A stretch of 13,693 bases of DNA from Bacteroidales bacterium UBA7009 (GCA_002449665.1 DJXH01000019.1:1-13693); one strand, 5' to 3'; shown: positions 5,874 through 13,181, numbered from the stretch's first letter. Numbers and translations: made by a program. The notes: generated from the sequence alone by a model not told the origin.

Positions 5874-7109
5874 ATGAGAAAGTCGCTGATTGTCATAATG
5901 CTGTCTTTGTTCGTCTGTGTCTGCGTCAAAGCACAAACGGCAGTACGGACTGAATGTCAGTTTCGTGCCGTGTGGTTCTCCACTGTAGCCAATATCGACT
6001 GGCCCTCAAAAGAGGCCATAGGCAATACCGAGATGCAGAAAAGCGAGATGATATCCTTGCTCGACAGTCTTGCTTCACTCAATTTTAATGCTGTCATCTT
6101 TCAAGTGCGCCCTACTGCCGATGCTCTTTTCCCCTCTGCTCTTGAGCCTTGGAGCGCGTGGCTTACCGGCAAGCAGGGTCAGGATAATGACATCAGTTAT
6201 GACCCGCTGCAGATGATGGTGGAAGAAGCACACAAGCGCAAGATGGACGTACACGTATGGATAAACCCTTATCGTGTAACACTTGCAACCACCTCTCCCG
6301 CAGAAATGGATAAATCGCACCTTTTCTTCCGCCGGCCGGAGATGTTTTGGAAGTACAACAACCAGTGGTACTTCGAGCCGGGACTTGACGAAACGCGCGA
6401 ATGGCTCTGCCGCGTGGTGGCTGATTTGGTAAGAAGGTATGACATAGAAGGTGTACACATGGACGACTACTTCTACCCTTATCCAGACCACAAGACCAAA
6501 CTGCCGGACGAGAAGTGCTTTAAGCAGCACCCGCGAGGGTTTGACAACATAGACGACTGGCGGCGCAATAACGTCAATATGGCTATACGCCAACTGCACG
6601 ACACCATCAAATCAATCAAGCCCGATGTTCAGTTCGGCATCTCGCCTTTCGGTATATGGCGCAACAAGCAGAACGATGAGCGCGGCAGCCTTACCACCGG
6701 CCTGCAAAACTATGATGAACTTTACGCAGATGTGCTGCTATGGATGCAGGAGGGGTGGATAGACTATGTGGTGCCGCAACTCTACTGGCAGATAGGCAGC
6801 CGTGCCGCCGACCATAAGGAACTTGCCGAGTGGTGGGCACGCAATGCAGGCAAAGCCAAAGTGTATATAGGTCTTGCCGCTTATCGTCAGGAAGACCCCG
6901 CGAAAGCAAAAAAAGAGGGTAAGAAACTGAATATGAACAGTCCGTGGGCAAACGGCAACGAGATTTGCCGCCAACTGCGCCTTCACGAGCAGATACCGAA
7001 TATAGAAGGTGAGGTCTTTTTCTCTCTTAAACCGCTGCTTGCCAATCCTATGGGTCTGTGCGACAGCCTGCGTACAACTTTCTTCCCTACATGGGTTCCC
7101 ACTCCGTGA
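5874..7109 (+). CDS. Secreted GHL10-family glycoside hydrolase (YngK/DigH-like)
   Basis: This 411-residue protein has an N-terminal signal peptide (basic start, hydrophobic core to about residue 18, KAQ before predicted cleavage). It is followed by a (beta/alpha)8-type glycoside hydrolase-like domain of the GHL10/DUF187 family. Family motifs are FRAVWFSTVANIDWP near residue 31, NFNAVIFQVRPTADALF, VHVWINPYR, the FEPGLDETREW segment, GVHMDDYFYPYP, and FGISPFGIWRN. The E. coli relative DigH (formerly YddW) cleaves glycan strands stripped of stem peptides and acts in the cell envelope. The same substrate is inferred here. The ATG at 5874 comes one base after the mltG stop, so the two are coupled, which fits a joint role in peptidoglycan glycan trimming. 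No lipobox cysteine is placed for lipidation, so the protein is probably periplasmic. Its last 23 bp overlap the 3' end of the convergent recF. Confidence 0.88.
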   Translation: MRKSLIVIMLSLFVCVCVKAQTAVRTECQFRAVWFSTVANIDWPSKEAIGNTEMQKSEMISLLDSLASLNFNAVIFQVRPTADALFPSALEPWSAWLTGKQGQDNDISYDPLQMMVEEAHKRKMDVHVWINPYRVTLATTSPAEMDKSHLFFRRPEMFWKYNNQWYFEPGLDETREWLCRVVADLVRRYDIEGVHMDDYFYPYPDHKTKLPDEKCFKQHPRGFDNIDDWRRNNVNMAIRQLHDTIKSIKPDVQFGISPFGIWRNKQNDERGSLTTGLQNYDELYADVLLWMQEGWIDYVVPQLYWQIGSRAADHKELAEWWARNAGKAKVYIGLAAYRQEDPAKAKKEGKKLNMNSPWANGNEICRQLRLHEQIPNIEGEVFFSLKPLLANPMGLCDSLRTTFFPTWVPTP

Positions 7110-8208
7110 TAACCCCGCCGTTTACCTGAAACACTTTTGCCGTATCGCTTGTATGTTGTACGAGCGAGGCGAGGTGTTGGCGGTCGGTGTCGGTGAGGAA
7201 TATCTGTCCGAAGCGTTCGCTGCCTACAAGTCCGAGTATGCGCTCAACGCGCTCACTGTCAAGGCGGTCGAAGATGTCGTCAAGCAGCAGTATAGGCTTG
7301 CCGAGCATCAGTGCCTGCGCAAGTTTCATAGCGATGACATACGTCTTTTGCTGTCCCTGACTGCCCACTTGCCGCAGCGGATAACCGTCAAGCAGCATCT
7401 CAATATCGTCTTTGTGAATACCCTGTGAGGTCCAGCCGAGTATGAGGTCGCGCTGCCGCGTGTTGACGTAGGCTTCGCCAAGGTCGCGGTCGAAGAGTTG
7501 GGAGCAGTAGCGCAGAGATACGCGCTCCGCACCCGACGAGATGGTAGAGTAGATGTCTTGGAAAAGGGGAATAAACTTGTCTATAAACTCCTGCCGTTTG
7601 GCAAACACCACTTCTGCCGGAGCCACCATCTGTTGCTCATAAATCTCAAGCATATTGAGTTCGGCATCCGTTTGGTCGGCGAGTTGCTTGAGCAGTGAGT
7701 TGCGCTGTTTGAGCAGCGAGGTGTAGCGTGTCAGTTGCTCAAGATAGGCGCGGTCGTACTGGGAGATAACGCTGTCAAGAAACCGCCGTCTTTCTTCCGA
7801 ACCTTCGCCGATAAGGGCATTGTCTTCTGGACTTATCATCACGAGCGGTATAAGTCCAATATGGTCAATGAGCCGTTTGTAGTCTTTCTGCCCGCGGCGA
7901 AACTGCTTCTTTACTCCGCGTTTTATCCCGCACGATATTTGTTCGCACTCTTCTTCCGTCCGGTCGGGCATGGGGCGTATGCCGGTATATACACCTTGTA
8001 CGAGTGCCATATCGCAGCCATGTGTGATGTTCTGACTGTCAAGTGAGGTGAAAGCCGACTTGGTGAAAGACAGCAGATAGATGGCATCAAGCACATTGGT
8101 CTTACCCTGTCCGTTGAGTCCGATAAAAGCGTTTATCTTGTCGGAGAAAGTGAGTGAGGCCTGCAGTATGTTGCGATAGTTGAGTATGTGTAGTTGATTG
8201 ATGGTCAT
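7087..8208 (-). CDS. recF: DNA replication and repair protein RecF
   Basis: This 373-residue SMC-like ABC ATPase works with RecO and RecR to load RecA onto gapped single-stranded DNA at stalled forks. Walker A is GLNGQGKT (30-37). The ABC signature-like GSQGQQKT is at 282-289. Walker B ILLLDDIFDRLD is at 306-317, followed by a D-loop-like DSERVERIL and QIFLTDTD (335-342). The start ATG at 8208 lies 9 bp after the stop of the upstream response regulator, so the two form an operon in that order. No promoter was found in the 9-bp gap. The stop at 7087 lies within the last codons of the convergent hydrolase gene, so there is no room for a terminator between the two. Confidence 0.97.
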   Translation of the reverse strand: MTINQLHILNYRNILQASLTFSDKINAFIGLNGQGKTNVLDAIYLLSFTKSAFTSLDSQNITHGCDMALVQGVYTGIRPMPDRTEEECEQISCGIKRGVKKQFRRGQKDYKRLIDHIGLIPLVMISPEDNALIGEGSEERRRFLDSVISQYDRAYLEQLTRYTSLLKQRNSLLKQLADQTDAELNMLEIYEQQMVAPAEVVFAKRQEFIDKFIPLFQDIYSTISSGAERVSLRYCSQLFDRDLGEAYVNTRQRDLILGWTSQGIHKDDIEMLLDGYPLRQVGSQGQQKTYVIAMKLAQALMLGKPILLLDDIFDRLDSERVERILGLVGSERFGQIFLTDTDRQHLASLVQHTSDTAKVFQVNGGVITEWEPM

Positions 8209-8217
8209 AGTGTTCCT

Positions 8218-9390
8218 TTATGCGAAGGTTTGTACATCGGCGGCTGTGATAGTGTCGCCGGAGAGGATGATGAGCCGTTCCACTACGTTGCGCAGTTCGC
8301 GTATATTACCTTTCCATGTGCGGTTTTGCAGTGCTTTTACAGCATCGGCGGCAAAACTTTTTGTCTTCCAGCCCTGCTCTTTGCATATCTGCTGTGCAAA
8401 ATAGTCCACGAGCATAGGTATGTCTTCTTTCCTCTCGTCAAGCGGCGGTACGGTAATAGGAATGACATTGAGGCGGTGGAAAAGGTCTTCGCGGAAGCGA
8501 CCTTCGGCTATCTCCGTTTGCAGGTCTTTGTTGGTGGCAGCCAGTACGCGCACGTTCACTTTCACCGGTTTGTCGCTTCCCACGCGTGTTATCTCGTTCT
8601 CTTGCAGGGCGCGTAGCACTTTGGTCTGGGCAGCGAGCGACATATCGCCTATCTCGTCGAGGAAGAGCGTACCGCCGTTGGCTTGCTCAAACTTGCCCGC
8701 ACGGTCTTTGACAGCCCCCGTGAACGACCCTTTGACATGCCCGAAGAGTTCGCTCTCAATCAATTCGGACGGTATGGCGGCGCAGTTGACCTCCACCATC
8801 GGTTGTGTGCTGCGCGGACTGTTGTCGTGGATAAGGTGTGCCACCACCTCTTTGCCTGTGCCGTTCTGCCCCGTTATGAGTACGCGTGCTTCGGTGGGAG
8901 CCACTTTGGCTATGATGTCTCTCACGCGCTCTATGGCTTCGCTCTTGCCTATCATCTCGCGCTTCTGAACGAGGTTCTTGAGTTTTTTTATCTCTTCGTT
9001 CTTCTCTCCGAGTTTTTGGCTCAGGGTGTGGTTGTCAAGCGCGTTCTTGGTGGTAACAAGCAGTCGGTTGAGGTCAATGGGTTTTTCTATGAAATCGAAA
9101 GCACCGAGTTTGATTGCCTCAACGGCTGTCTCTATGTTCCCGTGTCCCGAAATCATTACTACCGGTATGGCTTGCAGTTTGTCGTCGTTTTTTATCGCCG
9201 TGAGCAGTTCTATGCCGTCCGTTTCCGGCATTTTTACGTCTGAATATATAAGGTCTATGCCTTCGGCGGCTTTCTCTATCCCCGATTTGCCGTTCTCGGC
9301 TGTTACCACCTCGTAGCCCTCAAACTCCAAAATCTCTTTAAGCGTACTACGTATGGCGCGCTCATCGTCTATAACAAGTATTTTTGCCAT
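8218..9390 (-). CDS. NtrC-type response regulator lacking the Fis DNA-binding domain
   Basis: This 390-residue cytoplasmic protein has two domains. The receiver (1-120) has acidic pocket Asp8/Asp9, phospho-acceptor Asp51 (YSDVKMPE), Ser81 and Lys103 (FIEKP). The sigma-54 AAA+ activator domain (about 145-375) has Walker A GQNGTGKE (174-181), GSFTGA at 221-226 where GAFTGA is canonical, Walker B TLFLDEIGD (241-249), and FREDLFHRLNVIPI. It ends 22 residues after RELRNVVERLIIL, where related regulators continue with a Fis-type helix-turn-helix. recF begins 9 bp later, so the domain is absent, not frameshifted. I recall Bacteroidota regulators of about this length also lacking the domain. The ATG at 9390 is chosen because MAKILVIDDE is the standard receiver start. 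The upstream in-frame ATG at 9435 would begin almost at the predicted transcription start. No partner kinase is in the window. Confidence 0.93.
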   Translation of the reverse strand: MAKILVIDDERAIRSTLKEILEFEGYEVVTAENGKSGIEKAAEGIDLIYSDVKMPETDGIELLTAIKNDDKLQAIPVVMISGHGNIETAVEAIKLGAFDFIEKPIDLNRLLVTTKNALDNHTLSQKLGEKNEEIKKLKNLVQKREMIGKSEAIERVRDIIAKVAPTEARVLITGQNGTGKEVVAHLIHDNSPRSTQPMVEVNCAAIPSELIESELFGHVKGSFTGAVKDRAGKFEQANGGTLFLDEIGDMSLAAQTKVLRALQENEITRVGSDKPVKVNVRVLAATNKDLQTEIAEGRFREDLFHRLNVIPITVPPLDERKEDIPMLVDYFAQQICKEQGWKTKSFAADAVKALQNRTWKGNIRELRNVVERLIILSGDTITAADVQTFA

Positions 9391-9442
9391 CTTGTTGTGT
9401 AATTTTCTATGCTTTATGTGCGTAAAATCGTACAATTTTGTG

Positions 9443-9474
9443 CAAAGTTATAGCAAAATTTTGGATTGTGCAAA
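9443..9474 (-). promoter_or_regulatory. Predicted promoter of the response regulator-recF operon
   Basis: On the minus strand TTTG (9474-9471), 20-nt spacer, TAACTTTG (9450-9443) fits the Bacteroidota promoter pattern. The -7 box is identical to those of prfB and holA. The predicted start, a few bases past 9443, leaves a leader of about 45 nt to the ATG at 9390 and makes the in-frame ATG at 9435 an unlikely start. Confidence 0.72.
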
Positions 9475-9490
9475 TATCTTTGTATCTTTG
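9460..9490 (+). promoter_or_regulatory. Predicted promoter of the secreted-protein/export operon
   Basis: TTTG (9460-9463), 19-nt spacer, TATCTTTG (9483-9490) on the plus strand fits the Bacteroidota pattern. It interleaves with the opposing promoter of the regulator operon. TGCAAAG (9441-9447) and CTTTGCA (9486-9492) are reverse complements about the same axis. The leader to the ATG at 9551 would be about 55 nt. No further promoter was found before the next three genes, so it may drive all of them. Confidence 0.72.
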
Positions 9491-9550
9491 CAGCCTGCTA
9501 TGTGCAGACTAACCAAAAACTAAATGATAAATCAATAAAATTTTACGGAT

Positions 9551-11008
9551 ATGAAACGTATTTTTTCTTTTTTACTTGCTTTGGTTCTTGTTTCCGGTAG
9601 TCTTTTTGCTCTTCCCGTAAGGCAGAAGAAAATGGTATTGCCTGTTGCTAAAAAGCATGCGGCATACGAGGAGCCCACTATCATTATGTCGCCCGAGTCG
9701 ATAGGCAACAATATCCAATACACTTTCACGCAGGAGAACATCAAGGTGGAGTGTACCAAAGGTGCTCAAACCGACACTTATTTCGGCTGCAATGCCGATC
9801 AGAGCATCACTTTTACAGCTACTGAACCTATAGTTTCGCTTTCCATAAACGGCTATGTTAAGCAAAACTTTGAAGCCACAGTATCTGCCGGTACAATAGA
9901 GTCGGTTGATGCTTCGGACGGAGTGGTGGAAGCCAATCCCGTTGTGGTTGTTAAGAACATAAACAACAAGACCATAACTGTTAACTGCGTAAAGCAACTT
10001 CGCTGCTATTCGGTCAGTTTCTATTTCGAGAGCAATACCGCTGACGAAATAGGCGGTGAAGGAGGCAATAGCGATGGCGAAGAAAGTGCAGTGGACGTAA
10101 GCAGGTTTACCAAGGCGATGATTGAGTATTATGAGAGCGAGGAAGGCTACTATGACAATATGATTTATATTGCCGACCCCGCTTCCGATGACTATATTGC
10201 CTTTAATTTCTACACCGATGATTTCGATTTTGCGGGGACATATACTTTCGACGGTGAAAATCTTGACAGCGAATACAGCAGTATCTACCTGCAAGGTGAG
10301 ACCGAGGAAGAGTATGAGGAAATCCTTTTCTCCGCCGCAACCCTGACTATAACCAAGAACGAGGATAATACCTATACTATTGTATATAACGTAACTACCG
10401 CAGGCGGAAATACATACACCAATACCATTACTGATGTAGTACCCGTTTTTGACGGCAGACATCCCTACGAGCCTATTCAGGCACAGGCTGACATCAACCT
10501 GACCCTGCCGAATGTCAATATATACACCGACTATATTGAATATGCAGGTGCAGTCTATATGTCTGTATATGACGGTGATGAGGAGAATGAGCCGAGCAAT
10601 GAACTCAGTCTCTGTTTCCTCACTTCCGATGCCGCTTTCAGCAGTTTTGAGGACGGAACCTACAGCATAGAAAATACCACAGATGATGGTAAATTCGTTG
10701 TCGGCTATTACTCCTATTTCGGTATGGACGGCTGCCTGCTCTTCCTCTATGACAAAGATGAGGTTTATTATATCAACGAAGGTACTGTTACTTTCGCCAC
10801 CACCGACGGCGTAACCACTATGACCTTGAACGGAACATCATATTTCGGAACAAAGATTACAGTTACCTGCTCCTTTACTCCGGGTGCAACGGGTATTGAT
10901 ACCGTCAGCGCGGACAACGATGCGGCAGTTAAAATTATGCGCGGCAACGAGATTCTTATTCGCCGTGGCGGCAAAACATACAACCTGCAAGGTATAGCAG
11001 TTGAATAA
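9551..11008 (+). CDS. Secreted acidic protein of unknown function with two repeat domains and a conserved-type C-terminal tail
   Basis: I do not recognise a named family for this 485-residue protein. Residues 1-20 are a clear type I signal peptide (MKRIFSFLL, cut after LFA). Residues 40-160 look like one beta-rich domain ending VKQLRCYSVSFYFES. A Gly/Glu/Asp/Ser-rich linker (164-180) follows. Two segments, about 203-294 and 335-442, appear to be diverged copies of one domain. Each has an F(Y/L)T/S-D stretch, then GTYTFDGEN versus GTYSIENTT, then a TLTITKNED versus TVTFATTDG hairpin. The mature protein is strongly acidic. The last 25 residues (KIMRGNEILIRRGG then KTYNLQGIAVE) are basic and resemble tails common on Bacteroidales exported proteins, possibly a sorting or anchoring signal. 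It is 14 bp upstream of the export lipoprotein gene, so a role in the same surface process is plausible but unproven. Confidence 0.72.
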   Translation: MKRIFSFLLALVLVSGSLFALPVRQKKMVLPVAKKHAAYEEPTIIMSPESIGNNIQYTFTQENIKVECTKGAQTDTYFGCNADQSITFTATEPIVSLSINGYVKQNFEATVSAGTIESVDASDGVVEANPVVVVKNINNKTITVNCVKQLRCYSVSFYFESNTADEIGGEGGNSDGEESAVDVSRFTKAMIEYYESEEGYYDNMIYIADPASDDYIAFNFYTDDFDFAGTYTFDGENLDSEYSSIYLQGETEEEYEEILFSAATLTITKNEDNTYTIVYNVTTAGGNTYTNTITDVVPVFDGRHPYEPIQAQADINLTLPNVNIYTDYIEYAGAVYMSVYDGDEENEPSNELSLCFLTSDAAFSSFEDGTYSIENTTDDGKFVVGYYSYFGMDGCLLFLYDKDEVYYINEGTVTFATTDGVTTMTLNGTSYFGTKITVTCSFTPGATGIDTVSADNDAAVKIMRGNEILIRRGGKTYNLQGIAVE

Positions 11009-11022
11009 AAAACTGTGTCAGT

Positions 11023-11652
11023 ATGAGACAAATAAAGTTAATAGTAAGTCTTGTTGCGGCTGTGTTGGCATTGTCGGCTTGCACTTCGGTCAAGCAGATG
11101 AATCTGTTTCGCGTGCAAAACACGTCTTACACATATCCTACTCCACAGCCTTTTGTTATCTCCGCAGGTGATGAGTTGCAGATACTGTTCAGTTCGCTTG
11201 ATGCCGAGGCAATTACGGCTTTTGCTTCTGCCGGCAGTACGTTTATAGTGGCGGCTGACGGTACGGCTCTCATTCCCGTTATAGGTAAAGTGGCTTTGAA
11301 AGGACTGACCGAGGAGCAGGCACAGGATGTGCTTGCAGAGAAAATTGGCATACACGCCAAAAACGCTTTGGTGTTTGTCAATATTGTCAATGCCGGTGTT
11401 ACCGTCCTCGGTGAGGTGGCATCTCCGCAATGGATAGGTATGACGGCTCCTATTTCCATTACAACGGCAATAGGTATGGCGGGCGACTTCTCTACTAACG
11501 CCCGACGGGATAACGTGATGGTACAGCGTATAGAAGACGGAAAAATAAACATATATGAAGTGAATTTGCTGACGGACGATGTCTTCCGTTCACCCTGCTA
11601 CTATCTGCAGAAAGGCGATATTATTTATGTCAGTCCCCTTCACTCAAAATAG
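11023..11652 (+). CDS. Wza-like polysaccharide export lipoprotein (OPX), short form
   Basis: This 209-residue protein has a lipoprotein signal peptide with lipobox LSAC and lipidated Cys20, so it should sit in the outer membrane. A Poly_export domain follows: FVISAGDELQILFSS at 44-58, then ADGTALIPVIGKVALKGLTEEQA around 78-100. After it comes an SLBB-type domain (VTVLGEVASPQW, ISITTAIGMAGDFS, RRDNVMVQRIEDG, YYLQKGDIIYVSP). Such proteins form the outer-membrane channel for capsule or exopolysaccharide and dock with a PCP protein, here the next gene, 6 bp downstream. Bacteroidales relatives are usually about 260-270 residues and end in a hydrophobic helix that crosses the outer membrane. This protein stops at PLHSK, right after the SLBB domain, so that helix is missing. 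Either the stop truncates it or another protein supplies the pore. Confidence 0.88.
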   Translation: MRQIKLIVSLVAAVLALSACTSVKQMNLFRVQNTSYTYPTPQPFVISAGDELQILFSSLDAEAITAFASAGSTFIVAADGTALIPVIGKVALKGLTEEQAQDVLAEKIGIHAKNALVFVNIVNAGVTVLGEVASPQWIGMTAPISITTAIGMAGDFSTNARRDNVMVQRIEDGKINIYEVNLLTDDVFRSPCYYLQKGDIIYVSPLHSK

Positions 11653-11658
11653 CATATT

Positions 11659-13170
11659 ATGGATTTGAAAGATATAATCATTTGGTCTCGCAGACATTGG
11701 TATCTGTTCGTTATCAGTTTGGCTGTGTGCGGTGTATTAGGCTGCTTGTACTATTATTTCACCCCGCCTTCACGCGAAGTGAGAGCCACTATTATGCTTC
11801 GTCAGACCAACGATAAGTCGGCTTCCGCACAAGACGAGATGTTGCGTATGATGGGTATGGGAGGTCAGCGCATTGCAAGCGATGAGATAGAGATTCTCTC
11901 TTCGCGGACACTGATGGAACAAGTGGTAGGCAGGCTCGGATTGAGGCAGATATGCTATAAGAAAGGCAAACGTTTTTGGGAATGTCAGTTTCCGAATAAC
12001 GATATTACCGTTCTTATGCCCGACAGTTTCAGTAGGAATGCTGACATAGACATTAAGATAAGCGATGAGGGAAAGTGGAAAGTGAAAATCAAGGTTCTTG
12101 ATTTTTCCACTGTCAAACTTACCTTAAACCGTGCAGGTGAACAGATGATGACCGATTTCGGTCCCATCACTTTCTCCGCTTCCTCGCCCGACATATCAGG
12201 TCATTATCGTGTGGAGGTACGTACTCTCCGCAGTATGGTGGAAACATTAAGGAAAGGGATAAAAATAAGCCGTCTGAACAAAGAGTCTAATATAATAGAA
12301 CTCACATCCGTTTCTTCGTCGCCGGTTCTAACAAGTGCTATAATAGACACGCAGCTTGATATATACAACCGCTCATACGTGTCCGACAAGAACCTGCTGG
12401 CACAGCAGACAGAGGAGTTTTTGAGCAATCGCCTCAGTATCATCGCTGCCGACCTCGACAATGCCGAGATGGAAGTGGAGTCATACAAAAGGCAGTATCG
12501 TATAGCAAGTATATCTACGGCTGCTGAGTCGTACAGAGACTTTGGAGAGCAGTATCAGCGGCAAGTGGCAGAAGTGAACTCCGAGATGGATATACTCGAT
12601 TTTATTTCGTCCCAACTCAACAGCCCCGAAAAAGAAAACACTATATTGCCGAGTAATATAGGTATAAGCGATGAAGCATTGCAGGATGTTATTCTTACTT
12701 ATAATAACCTGATTCTCAATCGCAATAAACTGCGTCAAACTGCCTATAACGACAACCCGTCCATCAAGTCTGCCACGGAGCAGATAGTGGAGACACGCAG
12801 AAACCTTACAGAGGGCATTGCACAGTCGCGCCAGTCACTCGCTCTACGCCGCGACTATCTTCAGAAGCAGCAACAACAATATGAGCAGATGCTCAGTTCG
12901 CTCCCCGAACAGGAGAGACGATATATAGAGATGCAGCGCGACAAGGCTACCAAGGAGAAACAATACCTCTATCTCGTTACCAAGCGCGAGGAGAACTCAA
13001 TGCTGCTTGCCGCCGAAGCAACGCCTGCCAAGATTATAGACCGTGCGCAGACAGCAACCCAAATAGAGTCGCCTAATATTAAGTTTATCATTCTCCTATC
13101 TCTGATTATAGGTTTGGCTCTGCCTTTTGCAGTTTATATGTATGAGGCTCTGAAAAAAGAACTTCTGTAA
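11659..13170 (+). CDS. Wzc/GumC-like chain-length determinant (PCP) without kinase domain
   Basis: This 503-residue inner-membrane protein has the polysaccharide co-polymerase layout. A short cytoplasmic start leads to TM1 (about 13-34, ending YYYFTPP), then a Wzz domain (about 36-100, RATIMLRQ and EIEILSSRTLMEQVV). A large periplasmic part has heptad-like helices (about 245-283 and 370-445). The GNVR-type segment LYLVTKREENSMLLAAEATPA-K-IIDRA (437-462) precedes TM2 (about 474-497). It ends 6-7 residues after TM2, whereas Wzc-type Bacteroidales homologues of about 800 residues continue with a cytoplasmic tyrosine autokinase. No separate kinase gene follows. Topoisomerase III does instead. It should contact the OPX protein encoded 6 bp upstream across the periplasm and control chain length or export. 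No glycosyltransferase, Wzx or Wzy gene is visible nearby. Confidence 0.9.
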   Translation: MDLKDIIIWSRRHWYLFVISLAVCGVLGCLYYYFTPPSREVRATIMLRQTNDKSASAQDEMLRMMGMGGQRIASDEIEILSSRTLMEQVVGRLGLRQICYKKGKRFWECQFPNNDITVLMPDSFSRNADIDIKISDEGKWKVKIKVLDFSTVKLTLNRAGEQMMTDFGPITFSASSPDISGHYRVEVRTLRSMVETLRKGIKISRLNKESNIIELTSVSSSPVLTSAIIDTQLDIYNRSYVSDKNLLAQQTEEFLSNRLSIIAADLDNAEMEVESYKRQYRIASISTAAESYRDFGEQYQRQVAEVNSEMDILDFISSQLNSPEKENTILPSNIGISDEALQDVILTYNNLILNRNKLRQTAYNDNPSIKSATEQIVETRRNLTEGIAQSRQSLALRRDYLQKQQQQYEQMLSSLPEQERRYIEMQRDKATKEKQYLYLVTKREENSMLLAAEATPAKIIDRAQTATQIESPNIKFIILLSLIIGLALPFAVYMYEALKKELL

Positions 13171-13181
13171 CCTGTCTGTAT

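Noticed and set aside
8218..8220. Frameshift or nonsense mutation removing the helix-turn-helix of the regulator
   Set aside because: Only 9 bp separate its stop from the recF start, so no remnant of a lost domain exists downstream.
9391..9435. 15-residue N-terminal extension of the response regulator
   Set aside because: It would start almost at the predicted transcription start, and the sequence MAKILVIDDE at 9390 is the standard receiver-domain start.
9572..10462. 296-codon open frame antisense to the secreted protein gene
   Set aside because: The sense strand gene has a signal peptide, promoter and domain structure. The antisense frame gives no recognisable protein and is explained by rare use of TTA, CTA and TCA codons in the sense gene.
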